Shown: positions 7,399 to 15,450, counted from the first letter of the stretch. The stretch is DNA of 18,115 bases from Alistipes sp. (GCA_017560305.1 JAFYOF010000037.1:1-18115); one strand, 5' to 3'. Notes: generated from the sequence alone by a model not told the origin. Translations and numbers: made by a program.

Positions 7399-7956
7399 TT
7401 ATTTCTCTTTCTTGTATTTCTTCAAGTCCTTCACCTGAATGATAATCACGCCATTCGATGGGTCGCCATACTTTTTATATTGCTCTGCCGCTGCGCTATC
7501 AAGGCTCTGGAATTCAATCACTGTCATATGTAAGATTTCCGAGGGATTAACCTCTTTGGTACTCTCTGCCTTTACCGTCTTTTTCCCATCTGTAACTAAA
7601 AATAGAGGGTTTTTAGTAAGCATCACATTAAACTCTTGTTGTCCAAACTCTTTTTCGTCCATTTTCTCGTTTCTTACTGCACCTGTAACAGTGAGTTTCA
7701 GAGCATCTACATCGCTATCTTTCTCGCCACGAATTACCACCACATCGTTAGCACTTTTCTTGGTGTTTATAATCACAGCCGACTCGATGCCCTCGATAAC
7801 ATTCATATTATCAACATCCTCATTCTTGATTGTTTTAGCCTGCTCCTCGCTTACCACCTTGCCATCCACGATGTAGAGGGTCTTTGGATTTGTCTGCTGT
7901 GCAGATGCCGAAATTGCGAGCATCGCTGTTGCCATAATTAAAATAATGCGTTTCAT
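7399..7956 (-). CDS. Small secreted protein with two TonB-plug-like modules
   Basis: A 185-residue exported protein. Residues 1-20 are a signal peptide ending ASA-Q. The rest appears to contain two copies of the short fold seen in TonB receptor plugs and in tails of some Bacteroidetes peptidases (DGK...I.VI.G...YG...GVIIITTK). Module 1 spans about 26-76 (LYIVDGKVVSEEQAK, MNVIEG, VVVIRG); module 2 spans about 117-176 (LFLVTDGKKTV, LHMTVIE, YKKYGDPSNGVIIIQVK). No membrane barrel, catalytic motif or lipobox is present, so it is probably a soluble periplasmic protein. It is divergent from the sensor kinase gene, with a candidate operator between them, so it may be a target of that system. Function unknown; the module assignment is by eye. 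Confidence 0.8.
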   Translation of the reverse strand: MKRIILIMATAMLAISASAQQTNPKTLYIVDGKVVSEEQAKTIKNEDVDNMNVIEGIESAVIINTKKSANDVVVIRGEKDSDVDALKLTVTGAVRNEKMDEKEFGQQEFNVMLTKNPLFLVTDGKKTVKAESTKEVNPSEILHMTVIEFQSLDSAAAEQYKKYGDPSNGVIIIQVKDLKKYKKEK

Positions 7957-8017
7957 AATTGTAATAGTTTTTTAAGTTTAACTTTCCTAAATCATCGGAA
8001 TTGCGCTTTTCCTACCG

Positions 8018-8025
8018 CAAAGATA
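8018..8025 (-). promoter_or_regulatory. -7 box for the secreted plug-like protein
   Basis: The minus strand reads TATCTTTG (8025-8018) followed by CGG, a strong -7 match, leaving a leader of about 55 bases. The nearest TTTG upstream on that strand (8052-8049) has a 23-base spacer, longer than usual, which would suit an activator-dependent promoter. Confidence 0.55.
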
Positions 8026-8057
8026 GGGCACAAAAACCTACGAAAATGCAAACGAAG

Positions 8058-8083
8058 TGTTAAGATTTGTTAAGAAATGTTAA
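8058..8083. promoter_or_regulatory. Candidate operator: three TGTTAA direct repeats with 10-base period
   Basis: TGTTAA occurs at 8058-8063, 8068-8073 and 8078-8083, each separated by four bases; the first two continue as TGTTAAGA. Direct repeats on one helix face are the usual binding sites of OmpR-family regulators, and an OmpR-family regulator is encoded downstream. The site lies about 28 bases upstream of the kinase -7 box and about 33 bases upstream of the opposing -7 box, suitable for controlling both. Confidence 0.55.
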
Positions 8084-8110
8084 CGCCCTTTTTTCTTATT
8101 ATTTTCTTTG

Positions 8111-8118
8111 TACCTTTG
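8111..8118 (+). promoter_or_regulatory. -7 box for the two-component operon
   Basis: TACCTTTG followed by CG matches the Bacteroidetes -7 consensus and lies 20 bases before the ATG at 8139. This argues against the longer reading frame beginning at 8067, which would put the promoter inside the gene. No clear -33 TTTG is present at the expected spacing. Confidence 0.6.
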
Positions 8119-8138
8119 CGATAAAGAACTACGAAACT

Positions 8139-9362
8139 ATGACCCGACACACATTTCGTATAATATCAATGGTGGTTGTCGCATCGCTTGTGGCGGTGGC
8201 GGTGGTGCAGTGCGTATGGGTGCGAAAACTCTATAATGATAAGGTGGCGGATTTTGTGCGACGCGTGCAGTCGGCAGCCTACAAGAGTGTCTATAAGTCG
8301 TTCCGTATGGATGCCATACCAGGGTTTACACCGAGCGATATGGTGAAGATTGATTTGGACGACTTCACCTTTTGGTTTGAGCCGAGCCTGCTGGAACTCG
8401 ACGCCCTGCAACCCTACGCCATAGAGATTATAAACAACCATTTTGACGGTATGGTGATGATGCGCCGAGGCGATAGCGAGAGCCTGAAAAATGCCGAGCG
8501 CATCGAGGTAGATATTGACGATAGCAAGATGTTCACCCTGCGACTATTTGTAGAGGTACCCTACACCGATTTTTGGAAGCAGATGTGGGGCTTGATACTC
8601 TCGTCGCTGGCGATTGTAGTATTGTTGGCGGGGGTGTTTATCTACCTTATCCGCACGATGTTTCACCAGAAGTCGTTGGAGGAGATGCGCCGCGACCTGA
8701 CGCACAACATCACCCACGAACTCAAGACCCCTATCTCGGTGGCATACACCGCAAATGACGCCCTGCGCAACTTCGCCGCAGAGGGTGATGTGGAGCGTCG
8801 CAAACGCTATCTCGACATTGTAGCCTCGCAACTCTCGCGCCTCTCGACAATGGTGGAGCGCATACTCGCCGTGTCGGTTGAGGAGGGCGATGTGGTGCGC
8901 CACAACCCCACGAAGTTGCATCTGCGCCCCCTGCTTGACGAGGTGGCAAGCAACTGCGCTGCTGCAGGCAAGAGTGTTGAATTCAAGATTGAGTGCGACG
9001 AGGCGCTGAAACTCTATGCAGACCGTTTTCACCTGAAAAATATCCTCTCGACCATCACCGACAACTCGATAAAATACTCCGAGGGTGAGGTGTCAATACG
9101 CTGCCGCGCTTGGGTGGAGCAGGAGTGGGTGAACATCTCGATTGCCGACAATGGCAAGGGCATCGCCGCGCGACACCTGGAGCATATTTTCGATAAGTTC
9201 TACCGTGTACCCTCGGGCGACAAGCACGATGTGAGGGGCTACGGCTTGGGGCTCTACTACACCCGACAAGTGGTGGAGCGTCACCGAGGCGAAATACGCG
9301 CCACAAGTCAGGAGGGCAAGGGAACAACAATGATAATAAAACTACCCCACAATGGAGAATAA
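8139..9362 (+). CDS. Sensor histidine kinase of a two-component system
   Basis: A 407-residue inner-membrane kinase. Layout: first membrane helix (about 8-27), a periplasmic sensor region of about 115 residues (28-145) that I do not recognise, a second membrane helix (about 149-171), then HisKA almost immediately, so no HAMP linker is present. Phosphoacceptor His193 lies in THELKTP. The ATPase domain shows the N box (TDNSIKYS, Asn309), G1 (DNGKG, 337-341), F box (FDKFYRV, 351-357) and G2 (GYGLGLYY, 367-374). I chose the ATG at 8139 over an upstream in-frame start at 8067 because the -7 box lies between them and the protein then begins just before the first membrane helix. The gene overlaps its response regulator by 11 bases. 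The signal is unknown. Confidence 0.93.
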   Translation: MTRHTFRIISMVVVASLVAVAVVQCVWVRKLYNDKVADFVRRVQSAAYKSVYKSFRMDAIPGFTPSDMVKIDLDDFTFWFEPSLLELDALQPYAIEIINNHFDGMVMMRRGDSESLKNAERIEVDIDDSKMFTLRLFVEVPYTDFWKQMWGLILSSLAIVVLLAGVFIYLIRTMFHQKSLEEMRRDLTHNITHELKTPISVAYTANDALRNFAAEGDVERRKRYLDIVASQLSRLSTMVERILAVSVEEGDVVRHNPTKLHLRPLLDEVASNCAAAGKSVEFKIECDEALKLYADRFHLKNILSTITDNSIKYSEGEVSIRCRAWVEQEWVNISIADNGKGIAARHLEHIFDKFYRVPSGDKHDVRGYGLGLYYTRQVVERHRGEIRATSQEGKGTTMIIKLPHNGE

Positions 9363-10041
9363 GATAAAACTGCTGTTTGTCGAAGATGAACGAATGCTTG
9401 CCGAGATTTTAGCCGACACACTCTCGGAACGAGGTTTCTGCGTAACCCTCGCCGCCGATGGTGAGGAGGCGCTGGCGCGTTGGCGTGAACTCAAGCCCGA
9501 CATCGTGGTGAGCGATGTGATGATGCCGCGTATGGATGGCTTCACGCTCGTAAAGCGTATGCGCGCCGAGGGCTACACCGCCCCCGTACTCTTTCTCACG
9601 GCTCGCTCGGCAACGGAGGATGTTGTGCGAGGCTTTGAGGTGGGCGGCAACGATTTTCTGCGTAAGCCCTTTGCTATTGATGAACTTATCGTGAGGTTGA
9701 AGGCTCTGCTGGGCAGGATGGCGAGCGCGGAGGAGGAGAACGAGGAGTTTTCCATTGGTCGCTACCGCTTTATTCCTGCGGCGGGAAGATTGACCATCGA
9801 CGGCGAGAATGTCGCCCTCTCGGCACGCGAGAGCGATGTGCTGGCGGCACTCTGTCGCAACAAGGGTCAGGTGGTGGAGTCGTCGGGTCTGCTGATGAGG
9901 TTTTGGGGCGATGACACATTCTTTAATCTGCGCAGTCTGAATGTATTTATCTCGCGCCTGCGCCACCATCTCTCGCAAGACAAAACGGTTGAGATTGTCA
10001 GCGTGAGGGGCGTAGGATATAAGTTAAGAGATAGAGGTTAG
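9352..10041 (+). CDS. OmpR-family response regulator
   Basis: A 229-residue DNA-binding response regulator, partner of the upstream kinase. The receiver domain (about 4-118) has the acidic pocket E11/D12, phosphoacceptor Asp55 in VVSDVMMPRMDG, Thr83 and Lys105 in RKPF. The C-terminal winged-helix domain (about 133-226) ends in the usual VSVRGVGYKL pattern of OmpR/PhoB regulators. The start codon lies inside the 3' end of the kinase gene, indicating translational coupling. It may bind the TGTTAA repeats at 8058-8083 and so control both its own operon and the divergent secreted protein. No obvious terminator follows within the 149-base gap. Confidence 0.95.
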   Translation: MENKIKLLFVEDERMLAEILADTLSERGFCVTLAADGEEALARWRELKPDIVVSDVMMPRMDGFTLVKRMRAEGYTAPVLFLTARSATEDVVRGFEVGGNDFLRKPFAIDELIVRLKALLGRMASAEEENEEFSIGRYRFIPAAGRLTIDGENVALSARESDVLAALCRNKGQVVESSGLLMRFWGDDTFFNLRSLNVFISRLRHHLSQDKTVEIVSVRGVGYKLRDRG

Positions 10042-10126
10042 CGAGCGGCAGGAAGATTTTATTCCCTATCGCAAGCGTCAGTCATACAATTCCGTGATTT
10101 TTTTCGTTTTATTCCACATTTTTTGC

Positions 10127-10134
10127 TATCTTTG
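10127..10134 (+). promoter_or_regulatory. -7 box for the fumarase gene
   Basis: TATCTTTG followed by TG matches the -7 consensus and leaves a leader of roughly 55 bases. The -33 region is T-rich without a clean TTTG at the usual distance. Confidence 0.5.
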
Positions 10135-10190
10135 TGAAGATTTACCACAAGCAACGGAAATTCTATAAAACACAATAAAAAACATTAGCT

Positions 10191-11807
10191 ATGGCTGATT
10201 TTATCTATCAGGAACCCTATCCAATCGAGAAGGATACCACAGAGTATGAGCTTCTCACCACAGACTATGTAAAGGTCGTTGAGTGCGACGGTCGTAAGAT
10301 TTTGAAGGTTGACCCTAAAGGTCTTGAGCTTCTCTCAAAGCGCGCTTACAGCGATGTATCGTTCTACCTTCGTCCTTCTCACCTGCAGAAGCTGGCGAAC
10401 ATCCTTGAGGACCCAGAGGCTTCGGATAACGACAAGTTCGTTGCCTACACAATGCTTTTGAACCAGGCTACTGCTGCCGAGGGCGAGCTTCCTACCTGTC
10501 AGGACACTGGTACAGCAATCTGTATCGGACACAAGGGCGAGGATGTCTATACTGGCGCTGACGATGCAGAGTGCATCGCAAAGGGTGTCTATGAGACTTA
10601 CAAGGAGCGTAACCTCCGCTACTCACAGGTTGTTCCTTTCACAATGACCGAGGAGAAGAACTCGGGCACTAACCTCCCAGCACAGATTGACATCTACGCT
10701 GGTCACCCAGGCTCGATGGAGTATGAGTTCTTGTTCATCACCAAGGGCGGTGGCTCGGCTAACAAGACTTTCCTCTACCAGCAGACAAAGGCACTCCTCA
10801 ATGAGAAGTCACTCGTGGAGTTCTTCAAGGAGCACCTCAAGGATTTGGGTACTTCGGCTTGTCCTCCATATCACTTGGCTGTATGTATCGGTGGTACATC
10901 TGCAGAGATGTGTCTCTCGACAGTTAAGAAGGCTTCGGCTGGTTATCTCGACCACTTGCCAACATCAGGCAACGAGGGTGGTCGCTGCTTCCGCGATTTG
11001 GAGTGGGAGGAGAAGATTACCAAGATGTGTCAGGAGATGGGTATGGGTGCGCAGTTCGGCGGCAAGTACTATGTACACGATGTACGCGTAATCCGTGCGC
11101 CTCGTCACGCAGCAAGCTGCCCAGTGGCTATCGGCGTGAGCTGCTCGGCAGACCGTAACATCAAGGCGAAGATTACTCCAGAGGGTATCTTTGTTGAGAA
11201 GTTGGAGAAGAACCCAGCACGCTTCCTCCCAGCGCAGGCTCCAGCAATGACTCCAGCCGTGGATATCGACCTTGACGAGGGTATGGACAAGGTACGCGAG
11301 ATTTTGTCGCAGTATCCTATCAAGACCCGCCTCAACCTCAAGGGTACTTTGATCGTAGCTCGTGATATCGCTCACGCACGCATCAAGCAGATGCTCGACG
11401 AGGGTCAGCCAATGCCAGAGTACTTCAAGAAGCACCCAGTATACTATGCTGGTCCTGCAAAGACTCCAGAGGGTATGGCTTCAGGCTCATTCGGTCCTAC
11501 AACTGCGGGTCGTATGGACTCTTATGTTGACCTCTTCCAGAAGGCTGGCGGCTCAATGGTGATGGTTGCGAAGGGTAACCGCTCGAAGGCTGTGACCGAC
11601 GCTTGTCAGGCAAACGGTGGTTTCTACCTCGGCTCAATCGGTGGTCCTGCTGCTGTATTGGCAAAGAACTCTATCAAGAGCGTGGAGGTGGTTGACTTCC
11701 CAGAGCTCGGTATGGAGGCTGTTCGCAAGATCTATGTAGAGAACTTCCCAGCGTTCATCATCGTGGACGACAAGGGTAACGACTTCTTCGCAGATTTCGC
11801 ACACTAA
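10191..11807 (+). CDS. fumA: Class I fumarate hydratase (iron-sulfur fumarase)
   Basis: A 538-residue single-chain class I fumarase, catalysing reversible hydration of fumarate to malate with an oxygen-sensitive [4Fe-4S] cluster. In Bacteroidales this works mostly in the reductive branch that leads to succinate. Candidate cluster cysteines are C103 (PTCQDTGT), C224 (ACPPYHLA) and C318 (SCSAD), at almost the same positions as those reported for E. coli FumA. The N-terminal part is the alpha-type domain and the last 170 residues the beta-type domain with [15 protein letters not shown] (431-445). Length is normal for the fused form. The gene is monocistronic, with its own promoter-like box and a strong terminator. 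The symbol follows the E. coli paralogue; fumB would be equally apt. Confidence 0.95.
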   Translation: MADFIYQEPYPIEKDTTEYELLTTDYVKVVECDGRKILKVDPKGLELLSKRAYSDVSFYLRPSHLQKLANILEDPEASDNDKFVAYTMLLNQATAAEGELPTCQDTGTAICIGHKGEDVYTGADDAECIAKGVYETYKERNLRYSQVVPFTMTEEKNSGTNLPAQIDIYAGHPGSMEYEFLFITKGGGSANKTFLYQQTKALLNEKSLVEFFKEHLKDLGTSACPPYHLAVCIGGTSAEMCLSTVKKASAGYLDHLPTSGNEGGRCFRDLEWEEKITKMCQEMGMGAQFGGKYYVHDVRVIRAPRHAASCPVAIGVSCSADRNIKAKITPEGIFVEKLEKNPARFLPAQAPAMTPAVDIDLDEGMDKVREILSQYPIKTRLNLKGTLIVARDIAHARIKQMLDEGQPMPEYFKKHPVYYAGPAKTPEGMASGSFGPTTAGRMDSYVDLFQKAGGSMVMVAKGNRSKAVTDACQANGGFYLGSIGGPAAVLAKNSIKSVEVVDFPELGMEAVRKIYVENFPAFIIVDDKGNDFFADFAH

Positions 11808-11825
11808 AATATAAGATATTTTATA

Positions 11826-11862
11826 GGATGTGTCCGAACTACTTGTCGGGCACATCCTTTTT
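11826..11862 (+). terminator. Terminator of the fumarase gene
   Basis: Twelve-base arms GGATGTGTCCGA (11826-11837) and TCGGGCACATCC (11846-11857) pair with one wobble, followed by TTTTT. It starts 18 bases after the fumarase stop. Confidence 0.9.
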
Positions 11863-11866
11863 ATTT

Positions 11867-11986
11867 GAAGTTGTATAACAAGAGGGATTTTTAGGCTTAC
11901 GAAGCCTGAAAAAGCGGAGTTTACTTGGCGTAAATGAGCATTTTGAGGGCGAGTGTAACGCAGAAATCACCTTGTTAGGCGACTTC
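11867..11986 (+). repeat. Dispersed 120-base fold-back element, copy B
   Basis: The terminal arms 11867-11882 and 11971-11986 pair over 16 positions with one mismatch; two pairs are G-T, so the fold is stronger as plus-strand RNA. An inner stem GATTT (11886-11890) with AAATC (11964-11968) continues it. Inside are AGGCTT/AAGCCT (11893-11898 and 11902-11907) and TTTAC/GTAAA (11920-11924 and 11930-11934) hairpins. It starts nine bases after the fumarase terminator. No clear target-site duplication is seen. Confidence 0.75.
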
Positions 11987-11989
11987 ACC

Positions 11990-12024
11990 AGTTTGTACTC
12001 TTTGCGAGGTGCAAACTTTTTTTT
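11990..12024 (+). terminator. Terminator-like hairpin overlapping the batD promoter
   Basis: AGTTTG (11990-11995) pairs with CAAACT (12012-12017), with partial inner pairing of ACTC and GAGGT, and eight Ts follow (12017-12024). The hairpin includes the -33 element of the batD promoter, and the T-run is the spacer to its -7 box. It could stop read-through from upstream or act as an inverted-repeat operator. Confidence 0.5.
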
Positions 12025-12031
12025 ATCTTTG
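12001..12031 (+). promoter_or_regulatory. Promoter of the batD-batE-recR operon
   Basis: TTTG at 12001-12004, a 19-base spacer and TATCTTTG at 12024-12031 give a full match to the Bacteroidetes promoter consensus. The leader to the ATG at 12086 would be about 50 bases. Confidence 0.7.
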
Positions 12032-12085
12032 CGACAAAATAAACTGATTATAAAACTCGTTTTATAAGGAACAATAGTTTACCCG

Positions 12086-13933
12086 ATGATGCAAAAAGTG
12101 AAAAATATTATTCTGCTTGTGGTCTCTGTGCTATGCTTTACGGTAGCGAGAGCCGATGAGAATGCGACATTTGAGATTAACACGCCCCTGATTGTCTCGG
12201 TGGGCGAGCCCTTCCGTGTGGAGTTCATCCTCACCAACGGCGACGGCGACATCAGTTCGTTTGAGGCTCCCGACTTTGCGGGTCTGGATGTGTTGGCAGG
12301 ACCTACGCAGTCGACATCCCGCTCGGTGCAGTTCGTAAACGGCAAGCGCAGCAGCCACTCAACACTCACTATCACCTATGTTGTGATGGCGCAGAACCCT
12401 GGTAACATCACCATCGGTGCGGCACACATCACCTCCGACAAGACCCCTATGTCAACCAAGCCCACCCCTATCGAGGCGGTGAAGGAGGAGACCCAGCAGC
12501 GACAGACCAACGAGGCGGCAGCAGCCGAGCAGGGCTCTGCATTGCAGAACCAGCTGGCGCAGGATGACATTCTGCTTCGACTGAACCTCTCGCGCTCGAC
12601 AGTCTACAAGGGCGAGCCAGTACTTGCATCGCTGACGCTCTACACACGCACGGGCATCGCTGGTCTGGAGGATGCAAAGCTCCCTTCGTTCAACGGTTTC
12701 TGGTCGCAGGAGTTGCCTACCGACAACTACCAGCCACAGCGCCAGACCGTAAACGGCAAGGTCTACGACTCGCAGGTAATCAAGGAGTATCTGCTCTATC
12801 CACAGCAGGCGGGAGAACTCTCAATCGAGCCTACGACACTCACCGCCATTGCACGCATCGTGATGCAGAGCAGCCGCAACTACGACCCATTCTTCGGCAG
12901 CAACAGCGAGGTATACAACATCAAGCGCAAGCTCTCTACGGGCGCTATCACACTCAATGTAAAGGAGTTGCCAGCAGGCGCACCATCTTCGTTCACGGGT
13001 GCTGTGGGCTCTTTCACTATGAAGTGCAACCCTCCCGCAACGGAGTTTCAGGCTAACTCGGCAGCGACCTACACTGTGGAGATTGCAGGCTCGGGTAACC
13101 TCACCTTCCTGCAGCAGCCAAAGCTCGATTTGCCATCATCGTTTGAGTTATACAATGTCCGCTCGACGGAATCCATCCAGACCTCTACGGCGGGCACACG
13201 AGGCTATCGCCGCTATGAGTACCCATTCATCGCACGCGCCGAGGGCGAGTATGACATTGCACCGATAGAGTTCACATATTTCAGCCCCGAGAAGGAGGAG
13301 TACATCACCCTGAAGTCAGAGCCTCTGACGCTGAACATCCTGCCCGACCCTGCGGCGGGTGCTTCACAGCCAGCGCAGCTCATCACCTCGACAACCAAGG
13401 AGAGCGTGCGTCAGTTGGGTAGCGACATCCGTTTCATCAAGTTGGGTAGCCCTGCCTTGATCTCGTCGGCAGCACCGCTGATGCTGAGCGGCAAGTACTT
13501 CGCTATGGTGGCTGTAATCATCATCGCCTTTGTTGCGCTCTACTTCGTTCTGCGCCGCCGCATACGCGACAGCCACAACACCGTGCTGGTGAAGAACCGC
13601 CGTGCAAACAAGGTTGCCGTGCAGCGCTTCCGTATGGCCGAGCGCTATATGAACGAGGGCAACCGCCACGCCTTCTTCGAGGAGATGCTGCGCGCCCTGT
13701 GGGGTTATATGGGCGACAAGCTCAACATCCCCGTGTCATCACTTACCAAGGAGCGCATCCGCGAGGAGTTGCGTCGCCGTGGCTGCCCAACCGACGAGGC
13801 ATCACACTACACCGACATCATTTCACGCTGTGACGAGGCGCAGTACTCGCCAGACGAGAGCATACAGATGAGCGAGGTATATGCCGAGGGTGTTGGCATC
13901 ATCTCACGCATCGAGTCAATAATCAAACGATAG
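12086..13933 (+). CDS. batD: BatD-family protein
   Basis: A 615-residue BatD protein, part of the Bat (Bacteroides aerotolerance) system, whose molecular role is still unclear. Residues 1-23 are a signal peptide. A long periplasmic part made of beta-rich Ig-like modules follows (about 24-420, typical opening FEINTPLIVSVGEPFRVEFILTN). A membrane helix spans about 471-490 (YFAMVAVIIIAFVALYFVL), and a basic, helical cytoplasmic tail ends with FFEEMLRALWGYMGDKLNIPVSSLTKERI (530-558), a characteristic BatD segment. Two in-frame ATGs (12086 and 12089) are adjacent; either may be used. batE follows after nine bases. No batA, batB, batC or moxR gene precedes it; instead the gene has its own promoter. 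Confidence 0.92.
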   Translation: MMQKVKNIILLVVSVLCFTVARADENATFEINTPLIVSVGEPFRVEFILTNGDGDISSFEAPDFAGLDVLAGPTQSTSRSVQFVNGKRSSHSTLTITYVVMAQNPGNITIGAAHITSDKTPMSTKPTPIEAVKEETQQRQTNEAAAAEQGSALQNQLAQDDILLRLNLSRSTVYKGEPVLASLTLYTRTGIAGLEDAKLPSFNGFWSQELPTDNYQPQRQTVNGKVYDSQVIKEYLLYPQQAGELSIEPTTLTAIARIVMQSSRNYDPFFGSNSEVYNIKRKLSTGAITLNVKELPAGAPSSFTGAVGSFTMKCNPPATEFQANSAATYTVEIAGSGNLTFLQQPKLDLPSSFELYNVRSTESIQTSTAGTRGYRRYEYPFIARAEGEYDIAPIEFTYFSPEKEEYITLKSEPLTLNILPDPAAGASQPAQLITSTTKESVRQLGSDIRFIKLGSPALISSAAPLMLSGKYFAMVAVIIIAFVALYFVLRRRIRDSHNTVLVKNRRANKVAVQRFRMAERYMNEGNRHAFFEEMLRALWGYMGDKLNIPVSSLTKERIREELRRRGCPTDEASHYTDIISRCDEAQYSPDESIQMSEVYAEGVGIISRIESIIKR

Positions 13934-13942
13934 TAAAGGAGT

Positions 13943-14809
13943 ATGAAAAAGTATATCGCACTATTCTTATCACTCTTCGCCTTCTGCCTCGCAGTGAGCG
14001 CTCAGGAGGTAAATTCGGCTTCGCAGGAGACAACCGAGTCAGCAACCGCAGAGGAGGCAACTTCCGCAGAGGAGGCTTCGGAGGTGACTTCAGATGAGGC
14101 ATCAGCCCCAGCCACCGCAGAGCAGCATTGGGAGGTGGCAAACGCAGCCTACAACGAGGGTCGCTTCGCCGCAGCCGCCGAGAACTATGAGGCTATCCTT
14201 GCCCAGGGTCAGCACTCGGCAAAGGTATATTTCAACCTCGGCAACGCCTACTACAAGCAGGAACGACTGGGTAAGGCTATCCTAAACTACCACCGTGCCC
14301 TGCGCCTTGCGCCAGCCGATGAGGATATACGCCACAACCTTGAGTACGCCTCATCATCCACGAAGGACAACATCGAGCAGATACCAGTATTCTTCCTCAT
14401 TGAGTGGGTACGCGCCATAGGCAACCTTATGGGCTGCAACGCGTGGACAATCCTCTCGCTCATCCTGCTCGTGGCATCGCTGGCGGCAGCACTGCTCTAC
14501 CTCTTGGCAGAGAGAATCTCGCTCCGCAAGGTGGGCTTCTACCTGATGGGCATAGGTGCTCTGCTCTGCATCATCTCGACATCGTTTGCCTACAACAAGC
14601 GCAATGAGCTGGTGGGTGGCAAGCAGGCTGTCATTATGAGTTCGGCAGCGCCAATCAAGAGCTCTCCCGACCGCGCAGCAACCGACCTCTTCGTACTGCA
14701 CGAGGGCACGCTGCTCTCAATCGAGGAGCGCATCAACGGCTGGGTAGAGGTACGCATCGCCGACGGACGCAAAGGCTGGATTGAGTCATCACGCATAGAA
14801 CAGATATAA
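13943..14809 (+). CDS. batE: BatE-like TPR and SH3 domain membrane protein
   Basis: A 288-residue envelope protein. Signal peptide 1-20 (ending VSA-Q); a low-complexity linker rich in Thr, Ser, Glu and Ala (21-60); TPR-type helices (about 61-135, with YFNLGNAYYKQERLGKAILNYHRALRLAP); two membrane helices (about 166-188 and 196-215); and a C-terminal bacterial SH3-like domain (about 225-288, ending GRKGWIESSRIEQI). This arrangement matches BatE. A purine-rich AAAGGAG lies just before the ATG, one of the few Shine-Dalgarno-like sites here, though set unusually close. It follows batD by nine bases and precedes recR by one base, so the three genes are almost certainly co-transcribed. In the Bat model it would form part of an inner-membrane complex; this is family knowledge, not visible here. 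Confidence 0.9.
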   Translation: MKKYIALFLSLFAFCLAVSAQEVNSASQETTESATAEEATSAEEASEVTSDEASAPATAEQHWEVANAAYNEGRFAAAAENYEAILAQGQHSAKVYFNLGNAYYKQERLGKAILNYHRALRLAPADEDIRHNLEYASSSTKDNIEQIPVFFLIEWVRAIGNLMGCNAWTILSLILLVASLAAALLYLLAERISLRKVGFYLMGIGALLCIISTSFAYNKRNELVGGKQAVIMSSAAPIKSSPDRAATDLFVLHEGTLLSIEERINGWVEVRIADGRKGWIESSRIEQI

Positions 14810-14810
14810 T

Positions 14811-15407
14811 ATGTCACGCCTACTACAAGACGCTGTATCGGAGTTCGCCAAGTTGCCGGGCATAGGTCGTCGCACGGCACTGCGACTGGCTATGCACCTG
14901 CTGAAGATGGATGCATCGTCGGTGGAGCAGATGACCGACAGCATCGCCCGCTTCCGCCGCGACATACGCCATTGCGAACTATGCAACAACCTCTCGGACA
15001 CGGCTCGTTGCCCGATATGCTCCAACCCCGAGCGTGACCGCACGACCATCTGTGTGGTGGAGCAGGTGGGCGACCTGATGTCCATCGAGAACACACGCCA
15101 GTATCGTGGCTTGTACCATGTCCTGGGCGGAGTAATCTCGCCTATGCAGGGCGTAGGACCATCCGACCTGAAGATTGACCTTCTGCTTGAGAAGGTTGCC
15201 TCGGGGGCTGTGAAGGAGGTCATCCTCGCCATATCTACCTCGGTGGAGGGCGAGACCACATTGTTCTACATCCTCAACCGCCTGAAGCAGTATCCCGCAG
15301 TGAAGGTATCGACCATAGCGCGCGGCATCGGCTTTGGTGACGAGCTGGAGTATGTCGACGAACTCACCATCACCCACGCCCTCCTCAACCGCCGCGAGGT
15401 GGAGTAA
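14811..15407 (+). CDS. recR: Recombination mediator RecR
   Basis: RecR (198 residues, normal length) works with RecO, and in some species RecF, to load RecA on gapped DNA. Signatures in order: helix-hairpin-helix LPGIGRRTALRLA (15-27); C4 zinc finger with C55, C58, C67 and C70; a Toprim domain starting at about residue 78 (TICVVEQVGDLMSIE), continuing through YRGLYHVLGGVISPMQGVGP and the STSVEGE motif (142-148); and the C-terminal IARGIGFGDELEYVDELTITHAL. In many RecR proteins the Toprim acidic motif reads NPTVEGE; here NP is replaced by IS, a modest variation. The start codon is one base after the batE stop, indicating translational coupling. A terminator follows at 15451. Confidence 0.96.
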   Translation: MSRLLQDAVSEFAKLPGIGRRTALRLAMHLLKMDASSVEQMTDSIARFRRDIRHCELCNNLSDTARCPICSNPERDRTTICVVEQVGDLMSIENTRQYRGLYHVLGGVISPMQGVGPSDLKIDLLLEKVASGAVKEVILAISTSVEGETTLFYILNRLKQYPAVKVSTIARGIGFGDELEYVDELTITHALLNRREVE

Positions 15408-15450
15408 GGAGGGGAATTTAAAATTAGATTTTAGAATATAGATAATTAAG

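Noticed and set aside
8067..8138. Upstream in-frame ATG extending the sensor kinase by 24 residues
   Set aside because: The TACCTTTG promoter box lies inside this extension and the extra residues do not resemble a kinase N-terminus.
10042..10126. Terminator after the response regulator gene
   Set aside because: Only a weak GATAG/CTATC pairing with a long loop and no T-run was found, so none is called.
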